This document shows, piece after piece, positions 26,209 through 34,234 of a DNA stretch of 39,029 nucleotides. Numbering within the stretch: position 1 is the first letter of the stretch; each line of letters starts with the position of its first letter. Both the position numbers and the translations under genes were made by a program. A model generated the notes under the pieces. It was not told where the DNA came from. It saw nothing but the letters and a program-made list of their open reading frames with translations, and made no database searches. The stretch comes from Candidatus Margulisiibacteriota bacterium (GTDB taxonomy: Bacteria; Margulisbacteria; Termititenacia; Termititenacales; Termititenacaceae): the NCBI GenBank assembly GCA_031267055.1, contig JAIRZV010000126.1, positions 1 to 39,029 of the forward strand. The letters are read 5' to 3'.

Positions 26209-27162
26209 ATGAGCAATGGAGAACTGCGTGTATTTCCTCTAAGTTCACATCCGGAAATGGCCGATAAAATCTCCGACTTGCTCGGTATCGCGCGCGGGAA
26301 AATCAAACGCTCCAAATTTAGCTGCGGCGAATTGTACACCCGTATTTTGGAAAATATTCGCGGACATGAAGTTTATCTGGTGCAGACTTCTACTGCCGAT
26401 GTAAACAACGATGTCATGGAGCTGCTCATCGCCATCGATTCCTGTAAACGCGCTTCGGCCAGTTCGATCAACGTGATAATTCCGCATTTTCCTTACAGCC
26501 GTCAGGACAAAAAATCCGCGTCGCGCGAGCCGATCACCGGCCGACTCATCGCCAATCTGCTGGAAGCCGCCGGCATTGACCGCATTATCACGATGGATCT
26601 GCACGCCGATCAGATCCAGGGTTTTTTCAATGTGCCAGTCGACCATTTAAATTCTTTGGTCTTGTTTGTCAAATATTTTCGCAATATTATCGGCGAGAAA
26701 AATAAAGACTATGTCGTGGTGTCGCCGGACACCGGCCGCGCCAAAGCTTGTAAAAAACTTTCCGACAAACTGGAGGTCGATCTGGCGATACTGCATAAAT
26801 CCCGTCCCGACCACAATGTTTCTGAGATATTGCATGTCATCGGCAATGTTCAAAATAAAAAATGCATTATTTTCGACGACATTATTGACACGGCCGGCTC
26901 GATCCAGAACGCTTACAATGTTTTGATCAGCCAGGGCGCCCGAGAAGTGTATGTCGCGGCCACGCACGCGGTGTTTTCCGGACCGGCGGCCGAGCGCCTC
27001 AACTCCTGCGCTTTCAAAGAAATCGTGGTGACTAACACCATACCGCTGGACAAAGCCAAGGAGATCAAAAATTTGTCGAGCATTGACATCGCGCCGCTTT
27101 TTGCCGAGACAGTCAAGCGCAATCATCAGCACGCCAGCATCAGCGAACTTTACGATATTTAG
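26209..27162 (+). CDS. prs: Ribose-phosphate pyrophosphokinase (PRPP synthetase)
   Basis: Prs makes PRPP from ribose-5-phosphate and ATP for nucleotide, His, Trp and NAD synthesis. The 317-residue length is standard. Visible blocks: FPYSRQDKKSASREPITG (ATP and metal binding loop region), MDLHADQIQGFF, VVSPDTGRAKACKKLSDKL, and the PRPP-binding loop FDDIIDTAGSI. All are near-canonical, with RAKACKK in place of the more usual RAR-x-(F/L)AK. It is single-gene in layout: divergent from the giant gene behind repeat elements, and convergent with recR, overlapping its stop by 4 nt (27159-27162). The start is fixed by the conserved N-terminal strand and by the promoter ending just upstream. Confidence 0.96.
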   Translation: MSNGELRVFPLSSHPEMADKISDLLGIARGKIKRSKFSCGELYTRILENIRGHEVYLVQTSTADVNNDVMELLIAIDSCKRASASSINVIIPHFPYSRQDKKSASREPITGRLIANLLEAAGIDRIITMDLHADQIQGFFNVPVDHLNSLVLFVKYFRNIIGEKNKDYVVVSPDTGRAKACKKLSDKLEVDLAILHKSRPDHNVSEILHVIGNVQNKKCIIFDDIIDTAGSIQNAYNVLISQGAREVYVAATHAVFSGPAAERLNSCAFKEIVVTNTIPLDKAKEIKNLSSIDIAPLFAETVKRNHQHASISELYDI

Positions 27163-27746
27163 TTAATCGCCACGCGTCCTTCGTAAGCACGCGTCAGAGT
27201 TAATTCGTCGGCATAATCAATATTCGCGCCGGTGGAGAGGCCGTAAGCCAGACGCGTCAATTTCACCGCGCAATCTTTGAGCAGCTCGGAAATATACATA
27301 ATCGTCGCCTCGCCTTCCACAGTCGGGTCCAGCGCGAAAAACACTTCCCGAAAAACTCCACCGCGGATTTTCCGCACCAATTCCTCGATGCGCAGAACTT
27401 CCGGCGTAATATTGTCCAGCGGCGAAAGCAATCCGCCGAGAATATGGTACAGGCCTTTGTAGCCGACTTTTTCGATAGCCTGCTGATCGCGCGGCTCGGC
27501 CACCACGCAGAGCAAAGCGCGGTCGCGCGTCTGATCGCGGCAAATCTCGCAGGGGTCTTGCAGCGTGATATTGTGGCATTCCGAACAGTAACGGACATTT
27601 TTTTTGACCGCCTGCAACGCTTCCGTAAAACCATTCACCCAGGCCGGCGACTGGCTCAAAACAAAAAAAGCCAGACGCTGTGCCGATCGTGCGCCAACCG
27701 AAGGCATTTTTTGAAAATATTTAGCGAGTTCGTCCAGCGGCCCCAT
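27159..27746 (-). CDS. recR: Recombination mediator protein RecR
   Basis: RecR works with RecO (and RecF) to load RecA on gapped DNA. The 195-residue protein has the usual order: N-terminal helix-hairpin-helix (FQKMPSVGARSAQRLAFF, 11-28), a C4 zinc motif with Cys54, Cys57, Cys66 and Cys69 (CSECHNITLQDPCEIC), a Toprim domain beginning LLCVVAEPRDQQAIEK, and the C-terminal Walker-B-like region with RLAYGLSTGANIDYADELTL. Its ATG shares a base with the ybaB stop (TAATG), so the two are translationally coupled. ybaB-recR is a widely conserved pair. It is the last gene of the operon that begins at tgt. Confidence 0.96.
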   Translation of the reverse strand: MGPLDELAKYFQKMPSVGARSAQRLAFFVLSQSPAWVNGFTEALQAVKKNVRYCSECHNITLQDPCEICRDQTRDRALLCVVAEPRDQQAIEKVGYKGLYHILGGLLSPLDNITPEVLRIEELVRKIRGGVFREVFFALDPTVEGEATIMYISELLKDCAVKLTRLAYGLSTGANIDYADELTLTRAYEGRVAIN

Positions 27747-28066
27747 TACAGTAGTCCGGGGATTTTCAATCCGCCGGTCACCGCGGAAAGTTTTTGCTGT
27801 GCGGTCCGGCCGACCTGCTCCAGCGCTTTGTTAAAAACCTCGTAAATAGTTTTCTCGAGCCGGCTGCGGTCATTCGCCGCAAAATCTTTTAGCAACTTCA
27901 CGCTTTTCAATTTCATCTTGCCGGTGATCTCCACCTCGAGCGCGCCGTCCGCCGAAATTTCTTTGATGACCGTGTTTTGCAATTCTTTTTCCGCGGCCGC
28001 CATTTTCGTTTTCATCTCACCGACTTTTTTCAACATATTACCCATATCGCCCAATCCACCAAACAT
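27746..28066 (-). CDS. YbaB/EbfC family nucleoid-associated protein
   Basis: A 106-residue homologue of YbaB/EbfC, a small dimeric DNA-binding protein. The N-terminal coiled coil (LKKVGEMKTKMAAAEKELQNTVIKEISADGALEVEITGKMKLKSV, split here by domain) is followed by the conserved strand-helix core, and the chain ends KLSAVTGGLKIPGLL, close to the family's G-G-hydrophobic-x-(I/L)PG(L/M) tail. A strong AGGAGG (28079-28074) lies 7 nt upstream of the ATG. It overlaps recR, its usual partner. dnaX, often next to this pair, is not here. Confidence 0.92.
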   Translation of the reverse strand: MFGGLGDMGNMLKKVGEMKTKMAAAEKELQNTVIKEISADGALEVEITGKMKLKSVKLLKDFAANDRSRLEKTIYEVFNKALEQVGRTAQQKLSAVTGGLKIPGLL

Positions 28067-28084
28067 AAATTTACCTCCTGTTGT

Positions 28085-28531
28085 TTAATTTGCTTCCGGC
28101 GCCAGACATTCCACGCGCAGCGGAAAAGAATTGGCCTCCTGCACGACAAAAACACTTTCTGCATTGCTCTGCGTATAAGTGTCGCGCGTAAAAACTACCC
28201 AGAACAAATATTGGCCCAGCGCCGTGTAATCGTCGGTTTGAATAGTCCAGGCATATTCTTGAAAAGAATTCGGCTCCAGCCGCAGTTCAGTTTTTTGCTT
28301 GAGGCTGTCCAGCATTTGCCGGTAATCATACTGCCGGCCATCGTCCGGACACCGCTCGAGATAATAAGAAACAGTTATTTTCTCCGGCTGCTCCGTGGGA
28401 TTATTCAAGATGACAGAATGTTTGGCGCTGCCGCCGCGCGGCAAACGCACCAATTCCTGCGGTCCTTTGAGGTCCAGAGCCGCGGCCAGAGACAGCAAAA
28501 AACACAGGGCACAAAATTTACGCAAAATCAC
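28085..28531 (-). CDS. Predicted exported protein with Ig-like / chaperone-like fold, unknown function
   Basis: A 148-residue protein with a clear Sec signal peptide (MILRKFCALCFLLSLAAALD). The mature part is beta-rich: 'GPQELVRLPRGGSAKHSVILNNPTEQ' and 'NSFQEYAWTIQTDDY' show the alternating pattern of an Ig-like or PapD-chaperone-like domain, where a phrase like 'hSVILNNPT' is typical of the second strand pair. I do not recognise a named family and the similarity is only in pattern. It should act in the periplasm or on the surface. Start ATG 28531 overlaps the stop of the upstream gene (ATGA), placing it firmly in the tgt-recR operon; why an exported protein is there is unclear. Confidence 0.7.
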   Translation of the reverse strand: MILRKFCALCFLLSLAAALDLKGPQELVRLPRGGSAKHSVILNNPTEQPEKITVSYYLERCPDDGRQYDYRQMLDSLKQKTELRLEPNSFQEYAWTIQTDDYTALGQYLFWVVFTRDTYTQSNAESVFVVQEANSFPLRVECLAPEAN

Positions 28532-29055
28532 ACCTGCCTTTGGATCAATTTTTCTAAAAATGCCGCGCGGGTCCGCCGCAGCAAACTGACGCGCTGTTCG
28601 ATTATAACAGGCTGATCGCTATCTTTAACCAGCACGGCATAAAAACCTAAAAATCTGGCCGGCAAAACGTCAGACCAAAGTGCGCCGCCAGCCAGAGCAC
28701 ATTCCGCCGGACGCGCGCCGTATTCGGCCAGCACAGCTTTAAATCCGCTTAATAATGGTTTGAGCAAAGCGTAATAAACCGGCGTGTGCAAAACGGCAGA
28801 AAGCCTCGTCAGCCGCGCGCGGTCTAAACTACCGGAGATCAAAACTGTTTGAAAAGGATAAGTTTTTAATTGCTCAAACCAGTAAATCATGCGCAGGGAC
28901 GGCTCGGCGCTGTCCGGCGGCAAGACGGCGTTGTCCGCGTCGATCAACAACAATTTAACGCCACGCGCGGCCAGGCTTTGCAAATTGAGCGCCAGAATAT
29001 CGTCGAGATATTCTTCGGGAGTTAAAAATTCACGCAACGTTTCTTTAATAGCCAT
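28528..29055 (-). CDS. YqeG-like HAD family protein with altered active-site residues
   Basis: A 175-residue protein resembling YqeG (HAD-IIIA phosphatase): LTPEEYLDDILALNLQSLAARGVKLLLIDADN, KPLLSGFKAVLAEYGARPAECALAGG, then LWSDVLPARFLGFYAVLV. Compared with HAD motifs, Asp39 and Asp41 (motif I) are kept, but the following Thr of DxDNT is Ala43; motif II Ser74 (LISGS) and motif III Lys99 (LLKP) are kept; motif IV, usually GDQLxTD, reads GGALWSD, so one metal-binding Asp is lost (Gly124) while Asp129 remains. The protein may be a weak or dead phosphatase. It lies 15 nt after secF and overlaps the next gene by 4 nt. Confidence 0.8.
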   Translation of the reverse strand: MAIKETLREFLTPEEYLDDILALNLQSLAARGVKLLLIDADNAVLPPDSAEPSLRMIYWFEQLKTYPFQTVLISGSLDRARLTRLSAVLHTPVYYALLKPLLSGFKAVLAEYGARPAECALAGGALWSDVLPARFLGFYAVLVKDSDQPVIIEQRVSLLRRTRAAFLEKLIQRQV

Positions 29056-29070
29056 AGGCCTAACGGTCCG

Positions 29071-29937
29071 TTAAGCGGCTTTTCTAAACACAGCATAGAG
29101 CGGCGCCGCCAAAAATACCGATGAATAAGTGCCGGCGGCAAAACCGATAAACATAGTCAGGGCAAAATTTTTGATGCTGGCGCCGCCGAAAATATAAACC
29201 GCCAGCACCGCGAGCATAGTCGTAAACGAAGTCATAATACAACGCCCTAGCACACTGTGCAGAGAAGCGTTGGCCACCGCCGCAAAATCCGGCTGCTGCA
29301 CGGACTGCAGATTTTCGCGCACGCGGTCAAAAATAATAATCGTGGCGTTGATCGAATAACCGACAATAGTCAAAACCGCCGCGATCATCGAGAGATTGAA
29401 ATCCAGCCGCAGAAAAGACACCACGCCCAGCGTGACCAGCACATCATGGAGCAAACACAGCACCGCCGCCAACCCGGTCCAAAACTCAAAGCGGAAAGTG
29501 ATGTAAATCAACATGCCGGATAAAACCAGGACGATCAAAATCAGAGCCTGTCTGGAAAGATCACTGCCTGCTGACGCGCCGATATTCTCAAAACTCAAAA
29601 GTTCATAATGCCCAAAATTTTCCTGCAGGATTCCGCTGAATTGCTCGCGCTGCTCGTCAGACATTTCTATAGTTTTCAGCCGAAAATTTTCTTGAGCGGA
29701 ATTTTGCGCTTGAATAGTGGTAATATCCACTCTCTCGCCGCTCAATTTGGCGCGCAGCTCCGTCAGCGCGACCGGCTGCGCAAAACGGACAACCCACACT
29801 GTGCCGCCAGTAAAGTCAATGCCCAGATTAAAAACCTGGCCGGTAGTCTGCCAATTAAAAATAAAAACAGCCAGACTGGCGGCAATAAACAGGCCGCCCA
29901 GCGCAAACCACAATTTGCTCCACTTCATAAAACTCAT
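29071..29937 (-). CDS. secF: Protein translocase subunit SecF
   Basis: SecF forms with SecD an RND-type inner-membrane complex that uses the proton (or sodium) gradient to help pull secreted proteins across. The 288-residue protein has six membrane segments around a small periplasmic domain (about 38-125). The family blocks are present: NLGIDFTGGTVW near the N-terminus, and GYSINATIIIFDRVREN in the fourth-fifth segment region, whose Asp is thought to serve in ion movement. Its ATG overlaps the secD stop (ATGA). The C-terminus ends FRKAA with no extension. Confidence 0.95.
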   Translation of the reverse strand: MSFMKWSKLWFALGGLFIAASLAVFIFNWQTTGQVFNLGIDFTGGTVWVVRFAQPVALTELRAKLSGERVDITTIQAQNSAQENFRLKTIEMSDEQREQFSGILQENFGHYELLSFENIGASAGSDLSRQALILIVLVLSGMLIYITFRFEFWTGLAAVLCLLHDVLVTLGVVSFLRLDFNLSMIAAVLTIVGYSINATIIIFDRVRENLQSVQQPDFAAVANASLHSVLGRCIMTSFTTMLAVLAVYIFGGASIKNFALTMFIGFAAGTYSSVFLAAPLYAVFRKAA

Positions 29938-31292
29938 ACGGCCTCCCTTTGCGTCTTGGGCTGCAAAAATTTCAGCTGATAAAGATTTTGCATGAACAGT
30001 CTGGTCACCACCAGCGCGGTAAACATCGAAAGCAGCGTGCCGACAAACAAGGTCACGGCAAAACTCTGTATCGCTTTGGTGCCCTGCCAGTAGAGAAAAA
30101 CCGCCGCCAGTATTGTCGTGACATTGCCGTCCAAAATCGCCGACAGCGATTTGTTAAAAGCGTTGTCGATAGCGGAGAGCAGCGGCAAACCACCGCGCAA
30201 TTCTTCTTTGAGCCGCTCGTAAATAACCACATTGGCATCTACGGCCATGCCGATAGAGAGGATCAGACCGGCAATGCCGGGCAGGGTCAACGTGGCGTTC
30301 AGCAGGATCAAGACCGCAAAGACCAGTGCGATGTAAACCAACAAAGCCAGATCCGCCAGCAAACCATTGAGCCGGTAAACCAAAAGCATGGCCGCCGCCA
30401 CCAAAAGCAAAGCGACAACTCCGGCAAATTTCGACTGGTCAATGGCGTCTTTGCCGAGCGTGGGGCCGACCACTTCGTTATTCAGCACCTCGATCGGCAC
30501 CGGCAGAGAACCAGCGCGCAACTTGATGACCAAATCCTGCATCTCCGCCACGCTAAACGAGCCGGAGATCTGCGCGCGTCCGCCGGAAATCGGCTCATTG
30601 ACATTGGGCGCGGAAATGATCTTGCCGTCGAGCAGTATAGCCAGCGGCCGGCCTACCGAGCGCAAAGTGGCGGTATAAAATTTACGCGCGCCTTCCGTAT
30701 TGAATTCCAGAGCCACCACCGGCCGGCCAAATTCATCGGTCGAAGGGTTGGCCGCTTTGAGATCATTGCCGGCCATTATCGTGCGACGCAAAATAATTTG
30801 ATCTTCGTGACTAATTTCGCCTCTATTATTGTAGCGCGGCACTGTGGCCAACTCGCCGTCGCCCAAAAAATCCTGCCGCTCTTTTTCCGAAAGCAGCGAG
30901 AGATCGCCGGGCACCCACTCCGCTTCTTTGAATTCCAAAAGCGCGGTGGATTTGATCAGCTCCAAAATCCGCGCGTTTTCCGCGGCGCTGGCGCCGGGGA
31001 TTTCCACCACCACTTGATCGCCGCCGCGCGAATAAACCGCGGTCTCGGCCACACCCAAACCATTAATGCGATTCTCGATCACGCTGATAATGCCATTCAG
31101 TACATCGGCAGTAATTGTTTTGATTTCCGCCGTCGGCTTGGCGCGCAAAACCACGCTTGTGCCGCCCTGTAAATCCAGACCAAGCTTGATTTTCCACTGC
31201 GGCGTCAGGGTCGGCGAGATTATCCACAGCGCCGCCAGAAAAATCACCAGTATCAGGGAAAACAATATTTTGTTTAGAGTTGCCTTGTCCAT
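29934..31292 (-). CDS. secD: Protein translocase subunit SecD
   Basis: The 452-residue partner of SecF. The N-terminal segment is followed by KLGLDLQGGTSVVL (SecD D1 motif), a periplasmic P1 domain of about 200 residues, and five C-terminal membrane segments with AGLILSIGMAVDANVVIYERLKEEL, which carries the Asp of the ion path. The length is at the short end for SecD, with a compact P1. A GAGGGGG ribosome site lies just before ATG 31292, 9 nt after tgt stops. yajC, which normally sits between tgt and secD, is missing here. A long plus-strand ORF over this gene (29949-31172) is a shadow. Confidence 0.95.
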   Translation of the reverse strand: MDKATLNKILFSLILVIFLAALWIISPTLTPQWKIKLGLDLQGGTSVVLRAKPTAEIKTITADVLNGIISVIENRINGLGVAETAVYSRGGDQVVVEIPGASAAENARILELIKSTALLEFKEAEWVPGDLSLLSEKERQDFLGDGELATVPRYNNRGEISHEDQIILRRTIMAGNDLKAANPSTDEFGRPVVALEFNTEGARKFYTATLRSVGRPLAILLDGKIISAPNVNEPISGGRAQISGSFSVAEMQDLVIKLRAGSLPVPIEVLNNEVVGPTLGKDAIDQSKFAGVVALLLVAAAMLLVYRLNGLLADLALLVYIALVFAVLILLNATLTLPGIAGLILSIGMAVDANVVIYERLKEELRGGLPLLSAIDNAFNKSLSAILDGNVTTILAAVFLYWQGTKAIQSFAVTLFVGTLLSMFTALVVTRLFMQNLYQLKFLQPKTQREAV

Positions 31293-31301
31293 CGCGCCCC
31301 C

Positions 31302-32384
31302 TCAAATCTCGTCATTTAAAATTTTTCGCCGCAAATCACGCATTAAGTTTACCAAATAACGAATATTATGAATAGTCATTAGAACGATCGCCAAAATTTC
31401 TTTGGCCTGCGCGAGATGCCGGATATAGGCGCGCGAAAAATTCCGGCAGGCGTAACAGTCACAACTCTCGACCAATGGCGTCAAATCCGCGGCATATTTG
31501 GCGTTGAGAATGTTTTCCGGCCCGTCCGGCGCAAAAAAAGTATTGTGTCTGGCCAGACGAGTCGGCAGCACCGCGTCAAACATGTCGATGCCAAAAGGCA
31601 CACATTGTAATAAATTTTGTGGCAGGCCGACACCCATCAAATAACGCGGTTTGTCCGGCGGCAGCAGAGCGGCTGTGTATTGCGCCACGCGGTACAGGTC
31701 TTCTGCCGGCTCGCCCACCGACACGCCACCGATAGCATAGCCGGCAAAATCCAGAGCGCGTAAATATTCCGCCGACTCCCGCCGCAAATCCTCATGCAGA
31801 CCGCCCTGCACTATGCCAAAGAGCGCTTGAACTTGGTGATTTCGTTCAGCAGAAGTAAAATGATCCAGCGCGCGTTTTTCCCAGTCCAGAGTCAGGCGCA
31901 GATCTGCCGCGATTTTCTTTTTGGCGGCGGTGTGCGACGAACAAACATCGAGCGGCATCATAATATCCGAACCGAGTTGCCGCTGAATGTCCACGACCAG
32001 CTCCGGCGTAAATTTATGTTTGGCGCCGCCGTCAAACGGCGAGCGAAATTCCACGCCGTCCTGAGATATTTGGCGCAGTTTGGCCAGCGAAAAAACCTGA
32101 AAGCCGCCAGAATCAGTCAAAATCGGTTTGTCCCAGTGCATGAATTTATGCAAACCGCCGGCGCGGGCGATCAAGTCCGCGCCCGGACGCAAAAACAAAT
32201 GATAGGTGTTGCTCAAAATTATCTGCGCGCCCTGCTCCGCGACCAGCTCCGGCGTCAGCGCCTTGACCGTGCCAAGCGTGCCCACCGGCATAAAAACCGG
32301 CGTTTCGATGACGCCATGCGCCGTTTCCAGCAAACCGGCGCGGGCTGACGATTTTTTGGATTGTTTCAGGACAGTAAATTTCAT
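31302..32384 (-). CDS. tgt: tRNA-guanine transglycosylase (queuosine)
   Basis: Tgt exchanges guanine-34 of GUN-anticodon tRNAs for the queuine precursor preQ1. The 360-residue length is a little short of the usual ~375. Conserved parts: SNTYHLFLRPG, TDSGGFQVFSL with the catalytic Asp91, AIGGVSVGEP, MFDAVLPTRLARH with the second active-site Asp, and the zinc site CDCYACRNFSRAYIRHL with a downstream His (MTIHN). The 'PTRLARH' form replaces the commoner PTRNARNG. This is the first gene of the seven-gene operon; a TATAAT sits 13 nt upstream and there is no ribosome site, so the leader is very short. Confidence 0.95.
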   Translation of the reverse strand: MKFTVLKQSKKSSARAGLLETAHGVIETPVFMPVGTLGTVKALTPELVAEQGAQIILSNTYHLFLRPGADLIARAGGLHKFMHWDKPILTDSGGFQVFSLAKLRQISQDGVEFRSPFDGGAKHKFTPELVVDIQRQLGSDIMMPLDVCSSHTAAKKKIAADLRLTLDWEKRALDHFTSAERNHQVQALFGIVQGGLHEDLRRESAEYLRALDFAGYAIGGVSVGEPAEDLYRVAQYTAALLPPDKPRYLMGVGLPQNLLQCVPFGIDMFDAVLPTRLARHNTFFAPDGPENILNAKYAADLTPLVESCDCYACRNFSRAYIRHLAQAKEILAIVLMTIHNIRYLVNLMRDLRRKILNDEI

Positions 32385-32584
32385 AAATTAAGCCGGAATT
32401 ATACTAATAAAAGGGCTGTCTTAAAAGCTGTGAAACATTAGTAGACAGATAACGTCTCACCCGGCAGGCAGTGTTCTCACCATAACGGCATTATCATAGC
32501 AATCTAGCCTGTTAAGTTTACAAAAAAATAGCAATACTATAATATAAGCTCGATATATTTAGAGAGGTATAAAAAATAAAACCC
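32385..32584. other. 200-bp divergent intergenic region between tgt and trpS
   Basis: Contains the tgt -10 (TATAAT, 32403-32398, minus strand) and a plus-strand TATAAT at 32538-32543 with TTTACA (32517-32522) 15 bp before it, the probable trpS promoter. Between them are CTGTCT/AGACAG as an inverted pair (32416-32448) and the words ATAACG and TCTCACC each twice (32450-32488). No T-box consensus or leader peptide with Trp codons was found. Confidence 0.5.
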
Positions 32585-33550
32585 ATGCGCGTCCTATCAG
32601 GAATACAACCTTCCGGCATTTTGCATATCGGTAATTATCTGGGCATGATGCGGCAAATGGTGGAGTTGCAGGCCGGACACGAGTTGTTTTGTTTTATCGC
32701 CGATCTGCACGCCATGACCTCACTCAACCGTGGCGATGCTCTGCGCACCAATACGCTCAAGGCCGCGCTGGATTTTTTGGCGCTGGGCATTGACCCTGAA
32801 AAAGCGGTTTTTTGGGTGCAGTCCACTGTGCCGGAGATCAATGAATTGACCTGGTATTTGAGCAATGTCACGCCGGTCGGTTTGTTGGAGCGCTGTCATT
32901 CCTACAAAGACAAGCTAGCCAAAGGTTTGCCAGCCAACGCCGGCCTGCTGAATTATCCGGCGCTGATGGCCGCAGACATACTCGCTGTGCAGAGCGACAT
33001 AGTGCCGGTCGGCAAAGATCAAAAACAACATCTGGAGGTCACGCGCGACATCGCCCTAAAATTTAACAATGAATTTGGCGAGACTTTCAAAGTGCCGGAC
33101 GCGCTGATCAAAGAAGAGGTCGCTATCGTGCCCGGCACGGACGGTCAGAAAATGTCCAAATCTTACGGCAACACCATTGAGATTTTCGGCGAGGAAAAAA
33201 TTATCCGCAAACAGGTAATGAGCATTGTTACAGACTCCACGCCGCTGGAACAGCCGAAAAATCCCGAGACTTGCAATGTTTTCAAAATTTACGCGCTCTT
33301 TGCCGCGCCGGAGCAAAAAGCGGAAATGGCGCAAAAATACCGCGCTGGCGGCTTCGGCTACGGCGACGCCAAAAAAGAAACTTTTGCCCTGCTCTGGGAA
33401 TATTTCCGGCCGCACCGCGAGCGGCGCGCCGAGCTGGCTCAAAATCTCGACACGGTAAAAAAAATCTTGCAAAAAGGTACGGACAAAGCCCGCGCGGAAA
33501 TAATGAAAACGCTCAAATTGGTAAGAGAAAAAACAGGCGCGTTTTTATGA
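32585..33550 (+). CDS. trpS: Tryptophanyl-tRNA synthetase
   Basis: Class I aminoacyl-tRNA synthetase charging tRNA-Trp. The 321 residues cover the whole enzyme. Signatures: GIQPSGILHIGNYLG with the HIGH-like HIGN at 14-17, DLHAMT, YPALMAADILAV, PVGKDQKQHLEVTRDIA, and the second ATP motif KMSKS at 189-193 (GTDGQKMSKSYGNTI). The ATG at 32585 is the natural start because the conserved strand begins at residue 2; an AGAGAGG (32561-32567) upstream is too far (17 nt) to be a standard ribosome site. The stop overlaps the rfbC start as ATGA. Confidence 0.96.
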   Translation: MRVLSGIQPSGILHIGNYLGMMRQMVELQAGHELFCFIADLHAMTSLNRGDALRTNTLKAALDFLALGIDPEKAVFWVQSTVPEINELTWYLSNVTPVGLLERCHSYKDKLAKGLPANAGLLNYPALMAADILAVQSDIVPVGKDQKQHLEVTRDIALKFNNEFGETFKVPDALIKEEVAIVPGTDGQKMSKSYGNTIEIFGEEKIIRKQVMSIVTDSTPLEQPKNPETCNVFKIYALFAAPEQKAEMAQKYRAGGFGYGDAKKETFALLWEYFRPHRERRAELAQNLDTVKKILQKGTDKARAEIMKTLKLVREKTGAFL

Positions 33551-34095
33551 ACATAGTCCAGACTGCTTTTTCCGGTTTGTGTATTATCGAGCCAAAAGTT
33601 TTCCCCGATGAGCGCGGTTTTTTTTACGAAAGTTATAATCAAAAAGTTTTGGCCGCGGCGGGTTTAAGCACTGTCTTTGTACAGGACAATCATTCCCGTT
33701 CTGTCAAAGGCGCTTTGCGCGGTTTGCATTTTCAAAAAGGCGATTCAGCCCAAACCAAGCTGGTACGCTGCACGCTGGGCGAGGTTTACGACGTGGTCGT
33801 TGATCTGCGGCGCGGCTCACCGACTTTTAAACAATGGCTGGGTGTCACGCTCTCGGCGGAGAATAAAAAACAATTTTTTATACCCAAAGGTTTTGCTCAC
33901 GGCTTCGTCGTGCTTTCGGACCTTGCGGAGTTCCAGTATAAATGCGACGCGCCTTACGCGCCACAGGCCGAGGCCGGCATTCTCTGGAATGATCCGGACT
34001 TAAAAATCGACTGGCCGATCGCCGCACCAATCATTTCAGCCAAAGACCGGCAAAATCCGCAGCTCAAAGATTTGCCGCCAGATTGTTTTTTCTAA
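33547..34095 (+). CDS. rfbC: dTDP-4-dehydrorhamnose 3,5-epimerase
   Basis: RfbC (RmlC) epimerises dTDP-4-keto-6-deoxyglucose toward dTDP-L-rhamnose, used in surface polysaccharides. The frame is open far upstream (from 33271), but the real start is ATG 33547, overlapping the trpS TGA; the protein is then 182 residues, as expected, and opens with the conserved 'G-hydrophobic-x-hydrophobic-I-E-P-K-V-F-P-D-E-R-G-F-F-Y-E-S-Y' stretch. QDNHSRSVKGALRGLHFQ holds the catalytic His61, FIPKGFAHGF the metal-free cupin turn, and EFQYKCDAPYAP the Tyr131 acid. Pairing with trpS by overlap is unusual; rfbA, B and D are not in the window. Confidence 0.94.
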   Translation: MNIVQTAFSGLCIIEPKVFPDERGFFYESYNQKVLAAAGLSTVFVQDNHSRSVKGALRGLHFQKGDSAQTKLVRCTLGEVYDVVVDLRRGSPTFKQWLGVTLSAENKKQFFIPKGFAHGFVVLSDLAEFQYKCDAPYAPQAEAGILWNDPDLKIDWPIAAPIISAKDRQNPQLKDLPPDCFF

Positions 34096-34120
34096 TAAGT
34101 TGAGCGCAGACAAATATTTT

Positions 34121-34228
34121 GAGAGCGAATATTTTGCCGTAAGCGCGTTTTGGCTCGAACTTAACAAGCGGTGCAGCTGCGAAGTTAAGTGAGAGGCCAC
34201 GGCGCGCGGCGGCAAAGATATTCGCTCG
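34121..34228. repeat. 108-bp palindromic interspersed element, copy B (inverted relative to copy A)
   Basis: The reverse complement matches 25818-25925 along both arms (CGAGCGAATATCTTTGCCGC, CCTCTCACTTAAC, GTTAAGTTCGAGCC, CGCGCTTACGGCAAAATATT), while the central ~18-20 bp differ and carry a different palindrome (GCAGCTGC). It lies between the convergent ends of rfbC and the deacetylase gene, where a long hairpin could act as a two-way terminator (inference). Confidence 0.85.
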
Positions 34229-34234
34229 AATCCA

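Noticed and set aside
29949..31172. A 407-codon plus-strand ORF opposite secD
   Set aside because: It is fully antisense to a clear SecD gene, its translation is rich in Arg, Gln and His as expected of a shadow frame, and it matches nothing known.
32404..32584. T-box or Trp attenuator upstream of trpS
   Set aside because: No T-box consensus, no leader peptide with Trp codons and no terminator-like hairpin with a T run were seen.
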